A stretch of 64,000 bases of DNA. Source: an uncultured beta proteobacterium. Its GTDB lineage: Bacteria; Pseudomonadota; Gammaproteobacteria; Burkholderiales; Burkholderiaceae_C. Location: NCBI GenBank assembly GCA_903876735.1, contig CAIRAW010000051.1, positions 1-64,000 on the forward strand, given 5' to 3'. Numbering within the stretch: the stretch's first letter is position 1; each line of letters opens with the position of its first letter. The notes below the pieces were generated by a model. It had not been told where the DNA came from, did not search any database, and saw nothing but the letters and a program-made list of their open reading frames with translations. The translations under genes and the position numbers were made by a program. Below are positions 42,903 through 52,450 of this stretch, piece by piece.

Positions 42903-43852
42903 TTGCGTTCAATCTCCCTCTGCAATTCCAGGTAACGCGGCAAGCGCGCACCGCCAAGCGCAACGGCCCTGGCGATTGCCTGCGCAGCCTGCTCGCGTTG
43001 CCCGCTGTCAAGCAACACCTGCGCCAGATTGTTCCAGGCATCAGCGAAGTCAGCATGCTGCGCCAGCGCTGCCCGGTAGGCCGCCATGGCGGTATCGCGC
43101 TGACCCAAGGCATAGGCGGTATTACCCATTCCCAAAAGTGCCATGCGCTCCTGCGGCCACTGTTGCAGTGCCGCCGCATACGCCTGCTGCGCCGCCGCCG
43201 GGTTGACCCGCTCCAGCGCCGCCGCCGCATCAACGTAGGTCACCGCCTGCACTGTGGACGGCAGTTGCCCCGGCGCCAGGGCCAGCATGGCCCAGTAGTC
43301 GCCGCGCGCCCAGGTACGCTCGAAGGTGAAGAGCGAGATTTCCAGACGTTCGGTGCGGCCGGAACGCAGCAGCAGCACATTGCGCTCACGGTCAAAGCCG
43401 ATCACCACCGCGTAATGCCATAGCGGGTACCAGGCAAACGCCAGGTTCTGCAGCACCAGCACCGGATGCCCGGCTGCCACTTCACGCATCAGGTCCTCCA
43501 CGCGCGGCCGCAGCGGATAAGGCAGCAGGCCATTGCGCCGGCTGGCGGCCATCAGTTCGATCGAGAGCGAACCCGCGCGCCCCGGCAGGTAGACCTGCTC
43601 TACCAGCGCGTCCGGTTGAAGCAAGACGCCGGCAACGCCCGCCACCATGGCCAGCGCCGCCGGTCCGCACTGGTGCTCTTCCTGCGGATAAAAAGGCACC
43701 TGCGTCAGTTCCACCCGCGTCGCCAGTCCACTTGGCCATTGCGCATCAAGCGCGGCCATCTGGGGCGTGGCACAGCCGCTCAGCAACAGCGTGGCCACAA
43801 GAAAAATCCCCGCCAGGGCGGGGATTTGCTGGCCGCGAAGCCGTTTCATCAT
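42899..43852 (-). CDS. PA2778-family C39-like cysteine peptidase lipoprotein with TPR repeats
   Basis: The 317-residue protein has a lipoprotein signal (LVATLLLSGCATP) and a papain-like C39 domain: Cys in EEHQCGPAALAMV (about 58-70) and His in PLWHYAVVIGFD (about 143-154). The C-terminal third (about 205-310) holds two to three tetratricopeptide repeats (YAAALQQWPQERMALLGMGN, then WNNLAQVLLDSGQREQAAQA). It lies 7 bases after the PA2779-family gene, the usual pairing. A terminator-like hairpin lies within codons 9-17. The substrate is unknown. Confidence 0.87.
   Translation of the reverse strand: MMKRLRGQQIPALAGIFLVATLLLSGCATPQMAALDAQWPSGLATRVELTQVPFYPQEEHQCGPAALAMVAGVAGVLLQPDALVEQVYLPGRAGSLSIELMAASRRNGLLPYPLRPRVEDLMREVAAGHPVLVLQNLAFAWYPLWHYAVVIGFDRERNVLLLRSGRTERLEISLFTFERTWARGDYWAMLALAPGQLPSTVQAVTYVDAAAALERVNPAAAQQAYAAALQQWPQERMALLGMGNTAYALGQRDTAMAAYRAALAQHADFADAWNNLAQVLLDSGQREQAAQAIARAVALGGARLPRYLELQREIERN
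43804..43827 (-). terminator. Terminator-like hairpin inside the start of the PA2778-type gene
   Basis: A perfect 11-bp inverted repeat, AAATCCCCGCC/GGCGGGGATTT with a 2-base loop, is followed on the minus strand by further T, giving TTTTT after the stem. It lies about 25-50 bases inside the peptidase coding sequence. It could end or attenuate transcripts coming from the PA2779-type gene. Confidence 0.55.
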
Positions 43853-43859
43853 CCCGAAT

Positions 43860-44243
43860 TTATCGCACCGATCGCGTGAACGGGAAGACCTTGGTCAGGC
43901 CCATGATGTCAGTCACCAGCAGGACGATGAACACCGTGAACAGGATGCCCAGTACGTCGCCGCCAGCTGGGGCCTGGTCGATGCGATCGGCCAGTTGCGC
44001 CACTTCCACATCCGACATCGCCTTGATGCGCTCGGCAGCAGCTTGCGGGCTGACGCCCTGCGCCTGCACCGCCTGGCGAACATCCTCACGCGCCAGGAAA
44101 GCGCTGAGCTTGTCGCGGTTCGCGTCGGCGGCGGCACTGACCTCCTCGGTGCTCACCATGCCGGCCTGCGCCGCCATGGGAAAACCCGCGAAGGTGATAC
44201 AGACGATCAGGCAGGCGGAAATGATTTGTTTGAAGTTCTTCAT
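43860..44243 (-). CDS. PA2779-family membrane-anchored protein
   Basis: The 127-residue protein has a signal peptide (ISACLIVCITFAGFPMAAQA), a helical charged middle (STEEVSAAADANRDKLSAFL, ending AMSDVEVAQLADRIDQAP) and a C-terminal membrane helix (VLGILFTVFIVLLVTDIMGL). This is the PA2779 family, of unknown function, always found beside the PA2778 cysteine peptidase as here. The start MKNFKQ is chosen; an ATG four codons upstream lacks a ribosome site. A good promoter lies upstream. Confidence 0.87.
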   Translation of the reverse strand: MKNFKQIISACLIVCITFAGFPMAAQAGMVSTEEVSAAADANRDKLSAFLAREDVRQAVQAQGVSPQAAAERIKAMSDVEVAQLADRIDQAPAGGDVLGILFTVFIVLLVTDIMGLTKVFPFTRSVR

Positions 44244-44303
44244 GGGTATTCTCATGTGCAATAAAAGAAACAACCTCGATTTCCAAGGCAGTACGAACGG
44301 TTG

Positions 44304-44333
44304 ACTATAGGCAAGCGTCCCTACCAGCGTCAA
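44304..44333 (-). promoter_or_regulatory. Sigma-70 promoter for the PA2779-PA2778 pair
   Basis: On the minus strand TTGACG (44328-44333) and TATAGT (44304-44309) are 18 bases apart, a strong consensus match. The predicted transcript would start near 44298, giving a leader of about 55 bases. Confidence 0.65.
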
Positions 44334-44354
44334 CGCTTCTTACACCCGGACACA

Positions 44355-45206
44355 TCAAAGGCTGCTTCGTTTCATTTCAGCGACGCGCCAGGCGATGGCG
44401 CCGCGGTCGTCCACGCCCTGCGCCTGGGCCAGGTACATCTCCAGATCGGCCAGCGCCTTACGGAAGTTGCCCTGCCCGGCCAGCGCCAGACCGCGGTCGC
44501 GGTACTCGGGCCAGGCCAGCGGCTGCAGCACGATCAGTCGATCCTGCACGGCGATCAGACGGGCCCAATCCTGCTGCTCGGTATGAATCTGTTTGAGGTT
44601 GCGCAACATCCGGGTAATGATGTCGCGCGGCGATGCGGTCTGCAAGAAGAGCCTCAGCGGTGGTTCTGAATCATCGGCCATGGCAACACTGTCCCGATAG
44701 GGTTCCAGTCGCTCCAGCAGGGCTTCTCGACTCAGCGACTGGCCGTCCAGCGGGTCGATCACCACCTGCCCATTGGGCAGATTCACCTTCAGCATGAAGT
44801 GCCCGGGAAAAGCAATGCCGCGCGCCGCCAGACCAAGACCCTGTGCCAGTTCCAGCCATACCACCGCCAGTGTGATCGGGATCGCGCGGCGCGTGCGCAG
44901 GACCACATTGAGGTAGCTGTTATCGGGGTCGTGGTAATCGTTGATGTTGCCGGCGAAACCCAGATCCTGAAAAAAGAACTGGTTGAGTATGCGCAGTTTC
45001 TGCAAGGCGCCGGCGTCGGCGGGCAAGCGACGCCGCAAACGCGCCGCCAACTGGTCAACGTCGGCCAGTATCTGGCCCACATCCAGGTCCGGGTACTCAT
45101 CCTGCGCCAAACTTGCCGCCGCCTCGAGCAACGCAAATTCGGCGTCGCTCTGGACCAGGGCGGCAAAGTATTCCAGAGCAGTGGGCAACGCTAACGACAG
45201 CTTCAT
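44355..45206 (-). CDS. SirB1-family protein (transglutaminase-like core plus TPR)
   Basis: The 283-residue protein fits the SirB1/YchA family: NQFFFQDLGFAGNINDYHDP (about 74-93), RRAIPITLAVVWLELAQGLG (about 105-124), GIAFPGHFMLKV (about 129-140) and a C-terminal TPR-like region (about 205-270). The usual catalytic Cys of transglutaminases is absent in this family. Function unknown, often near cell-envelope or protein-maturation genes. It follows murJ on the minus strand by 42 bases. Confidence 0.87.
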   Translation of the reverse strand: MKLSLALPTALEYFAALVQSDAEFALLEAAASLAQDEYPDLDVGQILADVDQLAARLRRRLPADAGALQKLRILNQFFFQDLGFAGNINDYHDPDNSYLNVVLRTRRAIPITLAVVWLELAQGLGLAARGIAFPGHFMLKVNLPNGQVVIDPLDGQSLSREALLERLEPYRDSVAMADDSEPPLRLFLQTASPRDIITRMLRNLKQIHTEQQDWARLIAVQDRLIVLQPLAWPEYRDRGLALAGQGNFRKALADLEMYLAQAQGVDDRGAIAWRVAEMKRSSL

Positions 45207-45248
45207 GCCAACATTCTTACCGAAAAACCCTGATCCGGCAGATTCATC

Positions 45249-46814
45249 TCAACGGCGCAAGAACTGGCGCAGTTTCAGGCCGGTGGCCCACAAGACCGTG
45301 AAATAAATGGCACCCGATGCCAGGAGAATCATCCCCAGCAGCGCGATTCTCCTGATTTTTTCATCCGGCATCTGGGTCCAGGCAAAAGCCCCATTGGCCC
45401 ACAGGAGAAATCCCAGCAACACTGCGCTGGCGGCCAGTACCTGCAACGTGAAGGCGCCCCAGCCCGGTTCAGGTCGGTAGCTGCCGCGCTGAAGCAGCCC
45501 TCGCAGCAACCAGACAGCGTTGATCATGGCGCCGATGCCGATGGAAAGCGTCAAGGCCGCATGGGCAAACCAGGGAACCAGCGCGATGTTGAGCAACTGC
45601 GTGATCACCAGTACGGCAATGGCCACCCGCACTGGCGTTTTGGTGTCCTGGTTGGCGTAGTAACCCGGCGCCAGCACCTTGAGCGCGACCAGTCCAATGA
45701 GGCCGACACCCCAGCCCATCAGGGCGCGCGTGATCTGCTGAACATCGTTCTGAGTGATCGCGCCGTACTGGTAAAGCACCGCCACCAGGGGTTTGGCAAA
45801 GGCGATCAAGGCCACCGCGCAGGGCACGGCCAACAGCACCACCAGACGCAGGCCCCAGTCCAGCATGGCGGAATAGCGTACGCTGTCACCAGTGGCCCGC
45901 GCCGTGGCCAGTTGCGGCATCAGGACCACGCCCATGGCGACGCCCAGCAGCGCGGTCGGGAATTCCATCAAACGATCGGCGTAGGTGATCCAACTCACGC
46001 TGCCGACGGCCAGGTAGGAGGCAATCTGGGTGTTGATCAGCATCGACAAATGCGCCACGCCGACACCAAGCAAGGCTGGCCCCATCAGTTTGACGATGGC
46101 CTGGGTTCCACTGTCCGCCCAGGCGGCACGCAGCGCGCCATGGCGCCAGCCCATGACTGGGGCCAGCCCAAGTTTTCTCAGGGCCACCACCTGAACACCG
46201 AGTTGCAGTACGCCGCCGAGCAAGACACCGGCAGCCAGCGCGTAAATCGGCTCCAGCCCCAGCGCCTTGAACCAGGGCGCGCCGAGCCAGGCAGCGGTGA
46301 TCATGCACAGGTTGAGCAGCACAGGCGTTGCCGCCGGCACGGCAAAGCGCTTCCAGGTATTGAGCACGCCGGCTGCCAGCGCGACCAGCGACATGAACGC
46401 GATGTAGGGGAACATCCAGCGCGTCATGACAACGGCAATCTCGAAACTGCGCGGATTCTTCTGCAAACCGCTGGCCATGACCCAGACCAGGGCCGGCGCC
46501 GCCAACACACCGATGACACTGACCAGCAACAGGGCCCAGGCCAGGACCGTGGCCACGCGGTCGATCAGGGTCTTGGTCGCCACTTCACCGTCCCGGGCCT
46601 TGCTGGCCGCCAGCACCGGGACAAAGGCCTGGCTGAAAGCGCCTTCGGCAAAAAAGCGGCGAAACAGGTTGGGAATGCGAAACGCAACATTAAAGGCGTC
46701 GGTCAGGGCACTGGCGCCGAAAGTCGAAGCGATCAGGAGTTCACGCGCCATCCCGGTGATGCGCGAGAGCAGCGTCAGCAGGGAAACGACAGAGGCGGAT
46801 TTGAGGAGGCTCAC
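45249..46814 (-). CDS. murJ: Lipid II flippase MurJ
   Basis: The 521-residue protein has fourteen predicted helices and MurJ signatures: LLTLLSRITGMARELLIAST (about 11-30), FNVAFRIPNLFRRFFAEGAF (about 39-58) and YQYGAITQND (about 341-350). It flips lipid II for peptidoglycan synthesis and belongs to the MOP family. The start is GTG (VSLLKSASVVS), since the in-frame upstream region runs into the rpsT promoter area. It is divergent from rpsT, as in many betaproteobacteria. Confidence 0.93.
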   Translation of the reverse strand: MSLLKSASVVSLLTLLSRITGMARELLIASTFGASALTDAFNVAFRIPNLFRRFFAEGAFSQAFVPVLAASKARDGEVATKTLIDRVATVLAWALLLVSVIGVLAAPALVWVMASGLQKNPRSFEIAVVMTRWMFPYIAFMSLVALAAGVLNTWKRFAVPAATPVLLNLCMITAAWLGAPWFKALGLEPIYALAAGVLLGGVLQLGVQVVALRKLGLAPVMGWRHGALRAAWADSGTQAIVKLMGPALLGVGVAHLSMLINTQIASYLAVGSVSWITYADRLMEFPTALLGVAMGVVLMPQLATARATGDSVRYSAMLDWGLRLVVLLAVPCAVALIAFAKPLVAVLYQYGAITQNDVQQITRALMGWGVGLIGLVALKVLAPGYYANQDTKTPVRVAIAVLVITQLLNIALVPWFAHAALTLSIGIGAMINAVWLLRGLLQRGSYRPEPGWGAFTLQVLAASAVLLGFLLWANGAFAWTQMPDEKIRRIALLGMILLASGAIYFTVLWATGLKLRQFLRR

Positions 46815-46930
46815 GGCCCGCAGTGTAGCCGCGTCCCGCCTTCGCAGTGCCGTCGCCGGGTCAGCCGGGCCATAGCTGATAGAATCTACGGCTTTGCTGA
46901 CAACATCCACAGACTCAAGGAACTAAATTT
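46815..46930. promoter_or_regulatory. Divergent murJ/rpsT control region
   Basis: The 116-base gap separates the two starts. A TAGAAT at 46880-46885 is a fair -10 for rpsT, with no clear -35 at the expected distance. AAGGAAC before the rpsT ATG is its ribosome site. No operator could be recognised. Confidence 0.35.
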
Positions 46931-47233
46931 ATGGCATCTGGAAAACCCAAGAAAAAGAACCCGCGCCTGGCGTCGGGCCGTAAGCGCGTCCGTCAGGACG
47001 TCAAGATTAACGCCGCCAACACCTCGCTGCGTTCCAAATACCGCACTGCGGTGAAGAACGTGGAAAAGGCTGTTATCGCTGGCGACAAAGCCAAAGCAAC
47101 CGAATTGTTTGGCAAGATGCAAGCCGTGGTTGACACCGTGGCCGACAAGGGCATCTTCCACAAGAACAAGGCCGCTCGTGACAAGAGCCGCCTGTCGACC
47201 AAGGTGAAAGCCCTGGCCGCCAAAGCCGCCTGA
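46931..47233 (+). CDS. rpsT: 30S ribosomal protein S20
   Basis: The 100-residue basic protein has the S20 pattern [20 protein letters not shown] (about 16-35) and [20 protein letters not shown] (about 75-94). It binds 16S rRNA early in 30S assembly. The N-terminus [11 protein letters not shown] is longer than in E. coli, as usual for Burkholderiales. It is followed by a strong terminator and then argD. Confidence 0.97.
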   Translation: MASGKPKKKNPRLASGRKRVRQDVKINAANTSLRSKYRTAVKNVEKAVIAGDKAKATELFGKMQAVVDTVADKGIFHKNKAARDKSRLSTKVKALAAKAA

Positions 47234-47318
47234 TTTCAGGCAAATCGCACGGATCAACTTTTTTCGAGAATTTGATCCGCCGTTTGTAACGGGTGCGCTG
47301 TCAGCAAAAAAGCAAGAG

Positions 47319-47341
47319 AGCCGTCGCAAGACGGCTTTTTT
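47319..47341 (+). terminator. Intrinsic terminator downstream of rpsT
   Basis: The stem AGCCGTC/GACGGCT with a GCAA tetraloop is followed directly by seven T (about 47336-47342), 85 bases after the rpsT stop. It is a canonical factor-independent terminator and separates rpsT from argD. Confidence 0.88.
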
Positions 47342-47424
47342 GTGCGCGTGAGGTACTAAAATCCCGCTTCAACGGCCCGCCATTGAACGGGCCGGTTTCG
47401 TTTCTGAAACCTTGTAGGAAGACC

Positions 47425-48639
47425 ATGAACGCCCCTTTCATCGCAGCCGCCTCGCCCCATGTTATGAACACCTATGGCCGCCTGCCGATCGCCTTGTCGC
47501 ACGGCCAGGGCTGCCGTGTCTGGGATGTCAACGGCAAGTCCTATCTGGACGCCCTGGGCGGCATTGCCGTCAACACCCTGGGCCACAACCACCCGAAACT
47601 GGTGCCAGCCCTGCAGGACCAGATCAGCAAACTGATCCACACCTCCAACTACTACCACATCCCGAACCAGGAAGTGCTGGCGAAAAAGCTGGTTGAGCTC
47701 TCGGGCATGACAAACGTCTTCTTCTGTTCCACCGGCCTCGAAGCGAATGAAGGCGCACTGAAACTGGCGCGCAAGTTCGGCCACGACAAGGGCATCGAAC
47801 GCCCCGAGATCGTGGTCTACGAAAAAGCCTTTCACGGCCGCTCCATCGCTACTCTGAGCGCCACCGGCAACCCCAAGATCCAGGCCGGGTTCGGCCCGCT
47901 GGTCGAAGGCTTTATCCGGGTTCCGATCAACAACATCGAAAGCCTGAAGCAGGCAACCGATGGCAATCCGAACGTGGTGGCGGTGTTTTTTGAGGCGATC
48001 CAGGGCGAAGGCGGTGTCAATCCGATGAAGGCCGACTACCTGCGCGCCGTGCGCCAGTTGTGCGACGAGCGCGACTGGCTGATGATGATCGACGAGGTGC
48101 AGTGCGGCATGGGTCGCACCGGCAAGTGGTTTGCCCATCAATGGGCTGGCATTGTCCCCGATGTGATGCCGCTGGCCAAGGGCCTGGGTTCGGGCGTGCC
48201 GGTGGGCGCCATCGTGGCCGGACCGAAGGCCGCCAACATCTTCCAGAGCGGCAACCACGGCACGACCTTCGGCGGCAACCCGCTGGCCATGCGCGCCGGC
48301 GTCGAAACGATCCGCATCATGGAGGAAGACGGCCTGCTGGCCAATGCGGCCCAGGTCGGCGCGCATCTGGCCGGGGCCCTGGCGCAGGCATTGAAGGCCG
48401 AATTGGCCACAGGTGGCGTCAAGGAAATCCGCGGCATGGGCCTGATGCTGGGCGTCGACCTGGCCAAGCCCTGCGCTGCGCTGGTCGGGCAATGTGCCGA
48501 CCGGGGCTTGCTGATCAGCGTCACAGCCGACAGCGTGATCCGATTGGTGCCGCCACTGATCATGAGCCGTGCCGAGGCCGACGAAGTCGTCGCCATCCTG
48601 GCGCCACTGATCAAACAACTCTTGTCCGAACCCGTCTGA
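47425..48639 (+). CDS. argD: Acetylornithine aminotransferase
   Basis: The 404-residue class-III aminotransferase has NTYGRLPIALSHGQG (about 15-29), DALGGIAVNTLGHNHP (about 41-56), FFCSTGLEANEGALKLARKF (about 98-117), EAIQGEGG (about 192-199) and the PLP-lysine in PLAKGLGSGVPVGA (about 248-261). It acts in arginine synthesis (and can serve as succinyldiaminopimelate aminotransferase). The start follows GTAGGAAG. A GC-rich hairpin (CGGCCCG/CGGGCCG, 47373-47394) lies in its leader. argF follows 13 bases downstream. Confidence 0.92.
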   Translation: MNAPFIAAASPHVMNTYGRLPIALSHGQGCRVWDVNGKSYLDALGGIAVNTLGHNHPKLVPALQDQISKLIHTSNYYHIPNQEVLAKKLVELSGMTNVFFCSTGLEANEGALKLARKFGHDKGIERPEIVVYEKAFHGRSIATLSATGNPKIQAGFGPLVEGFIRVPINNIESLKQATDGNPNVVAVFFEAIQGEGGVNPMKADYLRAVRQLCDERDWLMMIDEVQCGMGRTGKWFAHQWAGIVPDVMPLAKGLGSGVPVGAIVAGPKAANIFQSGNHGTTFGGNPLAMRAGVETIRIMEEDGLLANAAQVGAHLAGALAQALKAELATGGVKEIRGMGLMLGVDLAKPCAALVGQCADRGLLISVTADSVIRLVPPLIMSRAEADEVVAILAPLIKQLLSEPV

Positions 48640-48652
48640 ACGCGATACAGCC

Positions 48653-49561
<909 letters not shown>

Positions 49562-49589
49562 GGCACGGCGTCGCTGGATGACAAATTCG

Positions 49590-49705
49590 CATTGTCATTG
49601 CGGGCTCCGACCCGCAATCCAGGAGTTCAGAGTTTGCGTAGCACGGTCAGAAGGCATGGATCCCGGATCAAGTCCGGGATGACAACCGAGGGGCGGGATG
49701 ACAGG
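49590..49705 (-). repeat. Composite palindromic (REP-like) dispersed element, copy 2
   Basis: On the minus strand it reads TGTCATCCCGGACTTGATCC, then GGGATCCATGCC, a spacer with CGCAAA, then TGGATTGCGGGTC and GCCCGCAATGACA. This has the same order of blocks as copy 1 at 1590-1685, with a longer spacer. Each half is a hairpin. The element fills the gap between the convergent argF and phosphatase genes and may serve as their transcript end. Confidence 0.75.
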
Positions 49706-49713
49706 ACACCAAC

Positions 49714-51264
49714 TCAAGGCAGCAGCGCCGGCGTCAAGTCGCCCATCTTGGCGCGCACACCGGGCAATTGCGGCAGGTCGAAACGTTTGCTGATGAACTT
49801 GAGGATGGACGTGGTGTCATAAGGCGTCGAGTCGACAAAACCGCGCTTCACATACGGACCAATCAGCAGCGCCGGGATGCGCGAACCGGGCCCCCATCGA
49901 TCCCCCCAACCCGCGCCCTGCGGTGGCGGCACATGGTCCCAATACCCACCATTCTCGTCATAGGTCACGATCACCAGCATTTTCTGCCATTGCGGACCGG
50001 CGCGCAGCTTGTCCAGCAGACCCGCCATGTGCGCATCGCCCGACACGATGTCGGTATACGAAGGGTGCTGGCTGTCACGCCCGGCCGGTTTGTAGAACGA
50101 CACAGCGGGCAACTTGCCAGCGACGATATCAGCCACGAAGTCTTCGCCATCTTTCAGGTGCAAGGCGCGCTCTGGCGTGCCCGGTGCGTAGCGAGCAAAG
50201 TAATTGAAAGGCTGGTGGTGCGGCTGGAAATTCGGCGAGTTATCGGCACGTTCGTAGATGATTTTCCGTTTGGCATCGGGTGCCTGCATACCATCGGACA
50301 GCGCCGCGCTCCAACCGCCGGCGTACCAGGCCCAGGAGACGCCCTTGGCTGAGAGCGTGTCGCCAATGGTTGTTGCGGTTTGCGGCGGGGTCGGCTCACC
50401 CGCATCGAAAAAAGCGGTGCGAAAACCCTTGGGGTTGGCGTGTGTGGCTGGGCCGTCAGCGGCCGGTGGAATGCCGCTGGGTTGATATGGTGGCTGCGTC
50501 GTGTTGACCGACCAGCCATCGGGCGTGACGCTTCGACCCAGGCTGTTGCTCACGACCTGCACGGCAGCGACGCTGGCCGATGGCGAGTCGGGTCGCTTCG
50601 CCAGTTTGCCACCGGCATCGAGTTGCACACGCATGCTCGCAGGCGCCTCGGCGTGACGCGGTGTACAGGCGCAGATCAACCACTGGTGGTTCAGGTAGGA
50701 GCCGCCAAACGCCCCCTGGAAAAAGTTGTCGGCCAGCGTGTACTCGCGAGCCCACTGCCAGAGCTTGGAGTAACTGCCGTCGTAGTGCCCCATGGTCCAG
50801 CCACCGACCGCAGACATCGCCGCAAACCGGTTGTTGGCGCCACCGTTGATCTGTTCCTGATGAACGAAGAAGTCATGCGTCGGGCTTGGCACGATGCCCG
50901 TCGCAGCGCGGTTGACTGGCGCCGCATCGATCCGGAATGGCGTGTTGGGCAGGCGCGGGTAAGCGCCGTCCGGTCTGCCATCGCGCCCAAACACCAGCAA
51001 TTCGGCCAGCGGCTTGCCGTCATGGTCGAGTTGCGTGCGCTGCTGCGCCGTCGCGCTGGCGATGCCATTGGCACCGGGAAACAGGCCGTACAGATTGTCG
51101 AAGCTGTGGTTCTCGGCGTAGACCACCACCACATGCGCTATGCCTTGCAGCGCCACCGGCGCGTCGGTCCCGGCGCGGGTCGCGGTGGCGGTCGAAACCA
51201 AGGCCGCGAACAGCGCCAGACAAACGCCCAAGCGCTGCCAAGTCACTGACACCAGACGGTTCAT
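49714..51264 (-). CDS. Secreted phosphoesterase (AcpA/phospholipase C-like superfamily)
   Basis: The 516-residue protein has a Sec-type signal peptide (LGVCLALFAALVSTATATRA) and the phosphoesterase family pattern: VVYAENHSFDNLYGLFPGAN (about 47-66), GSYLNHQWLICACTPRH, SFYKPAGRDSQHPSYTDIVS (about 395-414) and VIVTYDENGGYWDHVPPPQG (about 435-454). The family includes acid phosphatases (AcpA) and phospholipases C. It is the last gene of a five-gene unit, one base after the FAD monooxygenase. Confidence 0.88.
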   Translation of the reverse strand: MNRLVSVTWQRLGVCLALFAALVSTATATRAGTDAPVALQGIAHVVVVYAENHSFDNLYGLFPGANGIASATAQQRTQLDHDGKPLAELLVFGRDGRPDGAYPRLPNTPFRIDAAPVNRAATGIVPSPTHDFFVHQEQINGGANNRFAAMSAVGGWTMGHYDGSYSKLWQWAREYTLADNFFQGAFGGSYLNHQWLICACTPRHAEAPASMRVQLDAGGKLAKRPDSPSASVAAVQVVSNSLGRSVTPDGWSVNTTQPPYQPSGIPPAADGPATHANPKGFRTAFFDAGEPTPPQTATTIGDTLSAKGVSWAWYAGGWSAALSDGMQAPDAKRKIIYERADNSPNFQPHHQPFNYFARYAPGTPERALHLKDGEDFVADIVAGKLPAVSFYKPAGRDSQHPSYTDIVSGDAHMAGLLDKLRAGPQWQKMLVIVTYDENGGYWDHVPPPQGAGWGDRWGPGSRIPALLIGPYVKRGFVDSTPYDTTSILKFISKRFDLPQLPGVRAKMGDLTPALLP

Positions 51265-51265
51265 G

Positions 51266-52444
51266 TCACGCGGGACCGTTGTAAAGCCAGGGCAGGTCCA
51301 GCAAGCGCTCGCCCAACATCTTCATGGCAGTATCGCGGCCCCAGCGCACCAGGCCGGTGGCGTGGAAGATCTCGCCGTTACGCAGCGCCCCGGCTTGCAC
51401 CCGCGCATTGCGTTGCCAACGCACGCTGGCATAGTTCTGCAGCGCAGTCGGCACATCCGACCCGGCACCGGCCAGCGCCTGGGCCAGGGCCTGCGCATCC
51501 TCGATCGCCATGCCGGCGCCCTGCGCCAGAAAAGGCACCATCGGGTGCGCCGCATCGCCCAGCAGCGCCACCCTGCCCTGCGCCTGTTCCAGCGGACCGC
51601 GCATGGGCGGGCGAATGCTCAAGCCCCATAAACGCCAGTGCCCAATCAGTTGCACCAGATCCTGCAAGGGGACACAGGACTGTTTCAGGCTGTGACGTAC
51701 GGCCCCGGCGTTGGCGCGATGGTCCCAGGAAGCGATGTCGCGCTGCACCTGACCATGCACGATCACCACCACATTGAGCCATTCACCACCGCGCACCGGG
51801 TACTGCACGACGTGCAGTTGCGGCCCCAACCAGACTGTGACCTGATTCGATCGCAGATGTTGCGGCAGCATGCGTTGCACCACCATGGCCCGGTAGGCGA
51901 GCTTGCCCGTCGCGACCGGGGCGCCATCGTTGAGCAGCCGTTGGCGCACCCGGCTCCATAAGCCATCCGCACCCAGCAGGAGATCGGCCTGCAGTTCATG
52001 GCCAGCCGTGGTGTGAACCCGAACGCCCGCGTCGTTTTGCTCGAAACGGTCGAACTCGCTGTTCAGGTGCAGTTGCACCCCTGCTTCGCGCTGCACGGCC
52101 GTCAGCAGCAGCGTCTGCAGATCAGCCCGGTGCACCGTGGCATAGCGGGCGCCGTAAGTCTGCACCATGCGGCCACCGAGCCGCAGCATGCCAAGTTCTG
52201 CGCCCGTGCTCGCGCTGCGCACCTGCAGGCGCTCCGGAAAGGCCGCAACCGCGCTCAAGGCATCGCGCAAGCCCCAGGCGTCGAGCAGTTTGACCACATT
52301 GGGCCCGAGCTGAACGCCAGCCCCGACCTCGGTGAATTCGCTGGCGCGCTCCAGCAATTCGACTGCAACACCAGCGCGCGCGCAGGCCAGCGCGGCCGCC
52401 AGACCGCCAATACCGCCCCCGATCACCAACATTCGTTTGTCCAT
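51266..52444 (-). CDS. FAD-dependent aromatic monooxygenase (salicylate/3-hydroxybenzoate hydroxylase type)
   Basis: The 392-residue flavoprotein has MLVIGGGIGGLAAALACARA (about 5-24), the DG motif LLGADGLWSRVRQRL (about 155-169) and the GD motif VALLGDAAHPMVPFLAQGAG (about 292-311). It matches class-A flavoprotein monooxygenases that hydroxylate aromatic acids such as salicylate or 3-hydroxybenzoate with NAD(P)H and O2. It lies 6 bases after the TRAP large permease, which may import its substrate. The substrate is inferred from the family only. Confidence 0.87.
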   Translation of the reverse strand: MDKRMLVIGGGIGGLAAALACARAGVAVELLERASEFTEVGAGVQLGPNVVKLLDAWGLRDALSAVAAFPERLQVRSASTGAELGMLRLGGRMVQTYGARYATVHRADLQTLLLTAVQREAGVQLHLNSEFDRFEQNDAGVRVHTTAGHELQADLLLGADGLWSRVRQRLLNDGAPVATGKLAYRAMVVQRMLPQHLRSNQVTVWLGPQLHVVQYPVRGGEWLNVVVIVHGQVQRDIASWDHRANAGAVRHSLKQSCVPLQDLVQLIGHWRLWGLSIRPPMRGPLEQAQGRVALLGDAAHPMVPFLAQGAGMAIEDAQALAQALAGAGSDVPTALQNYASVRWQRNARVQAGALRNGEIFHATGLVRWGRDTAMKMLGERLLDLPWLYNGPA

Positions 52445-52450
52445 GGCGGC

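Noticed and set aside
45561-47054. A 497-codon plus-strand open frame
   Set aside because: It is the antisense shadow of murJ with low-complexity Gln/His/Arg-rich translation and runs through the rpsT start.
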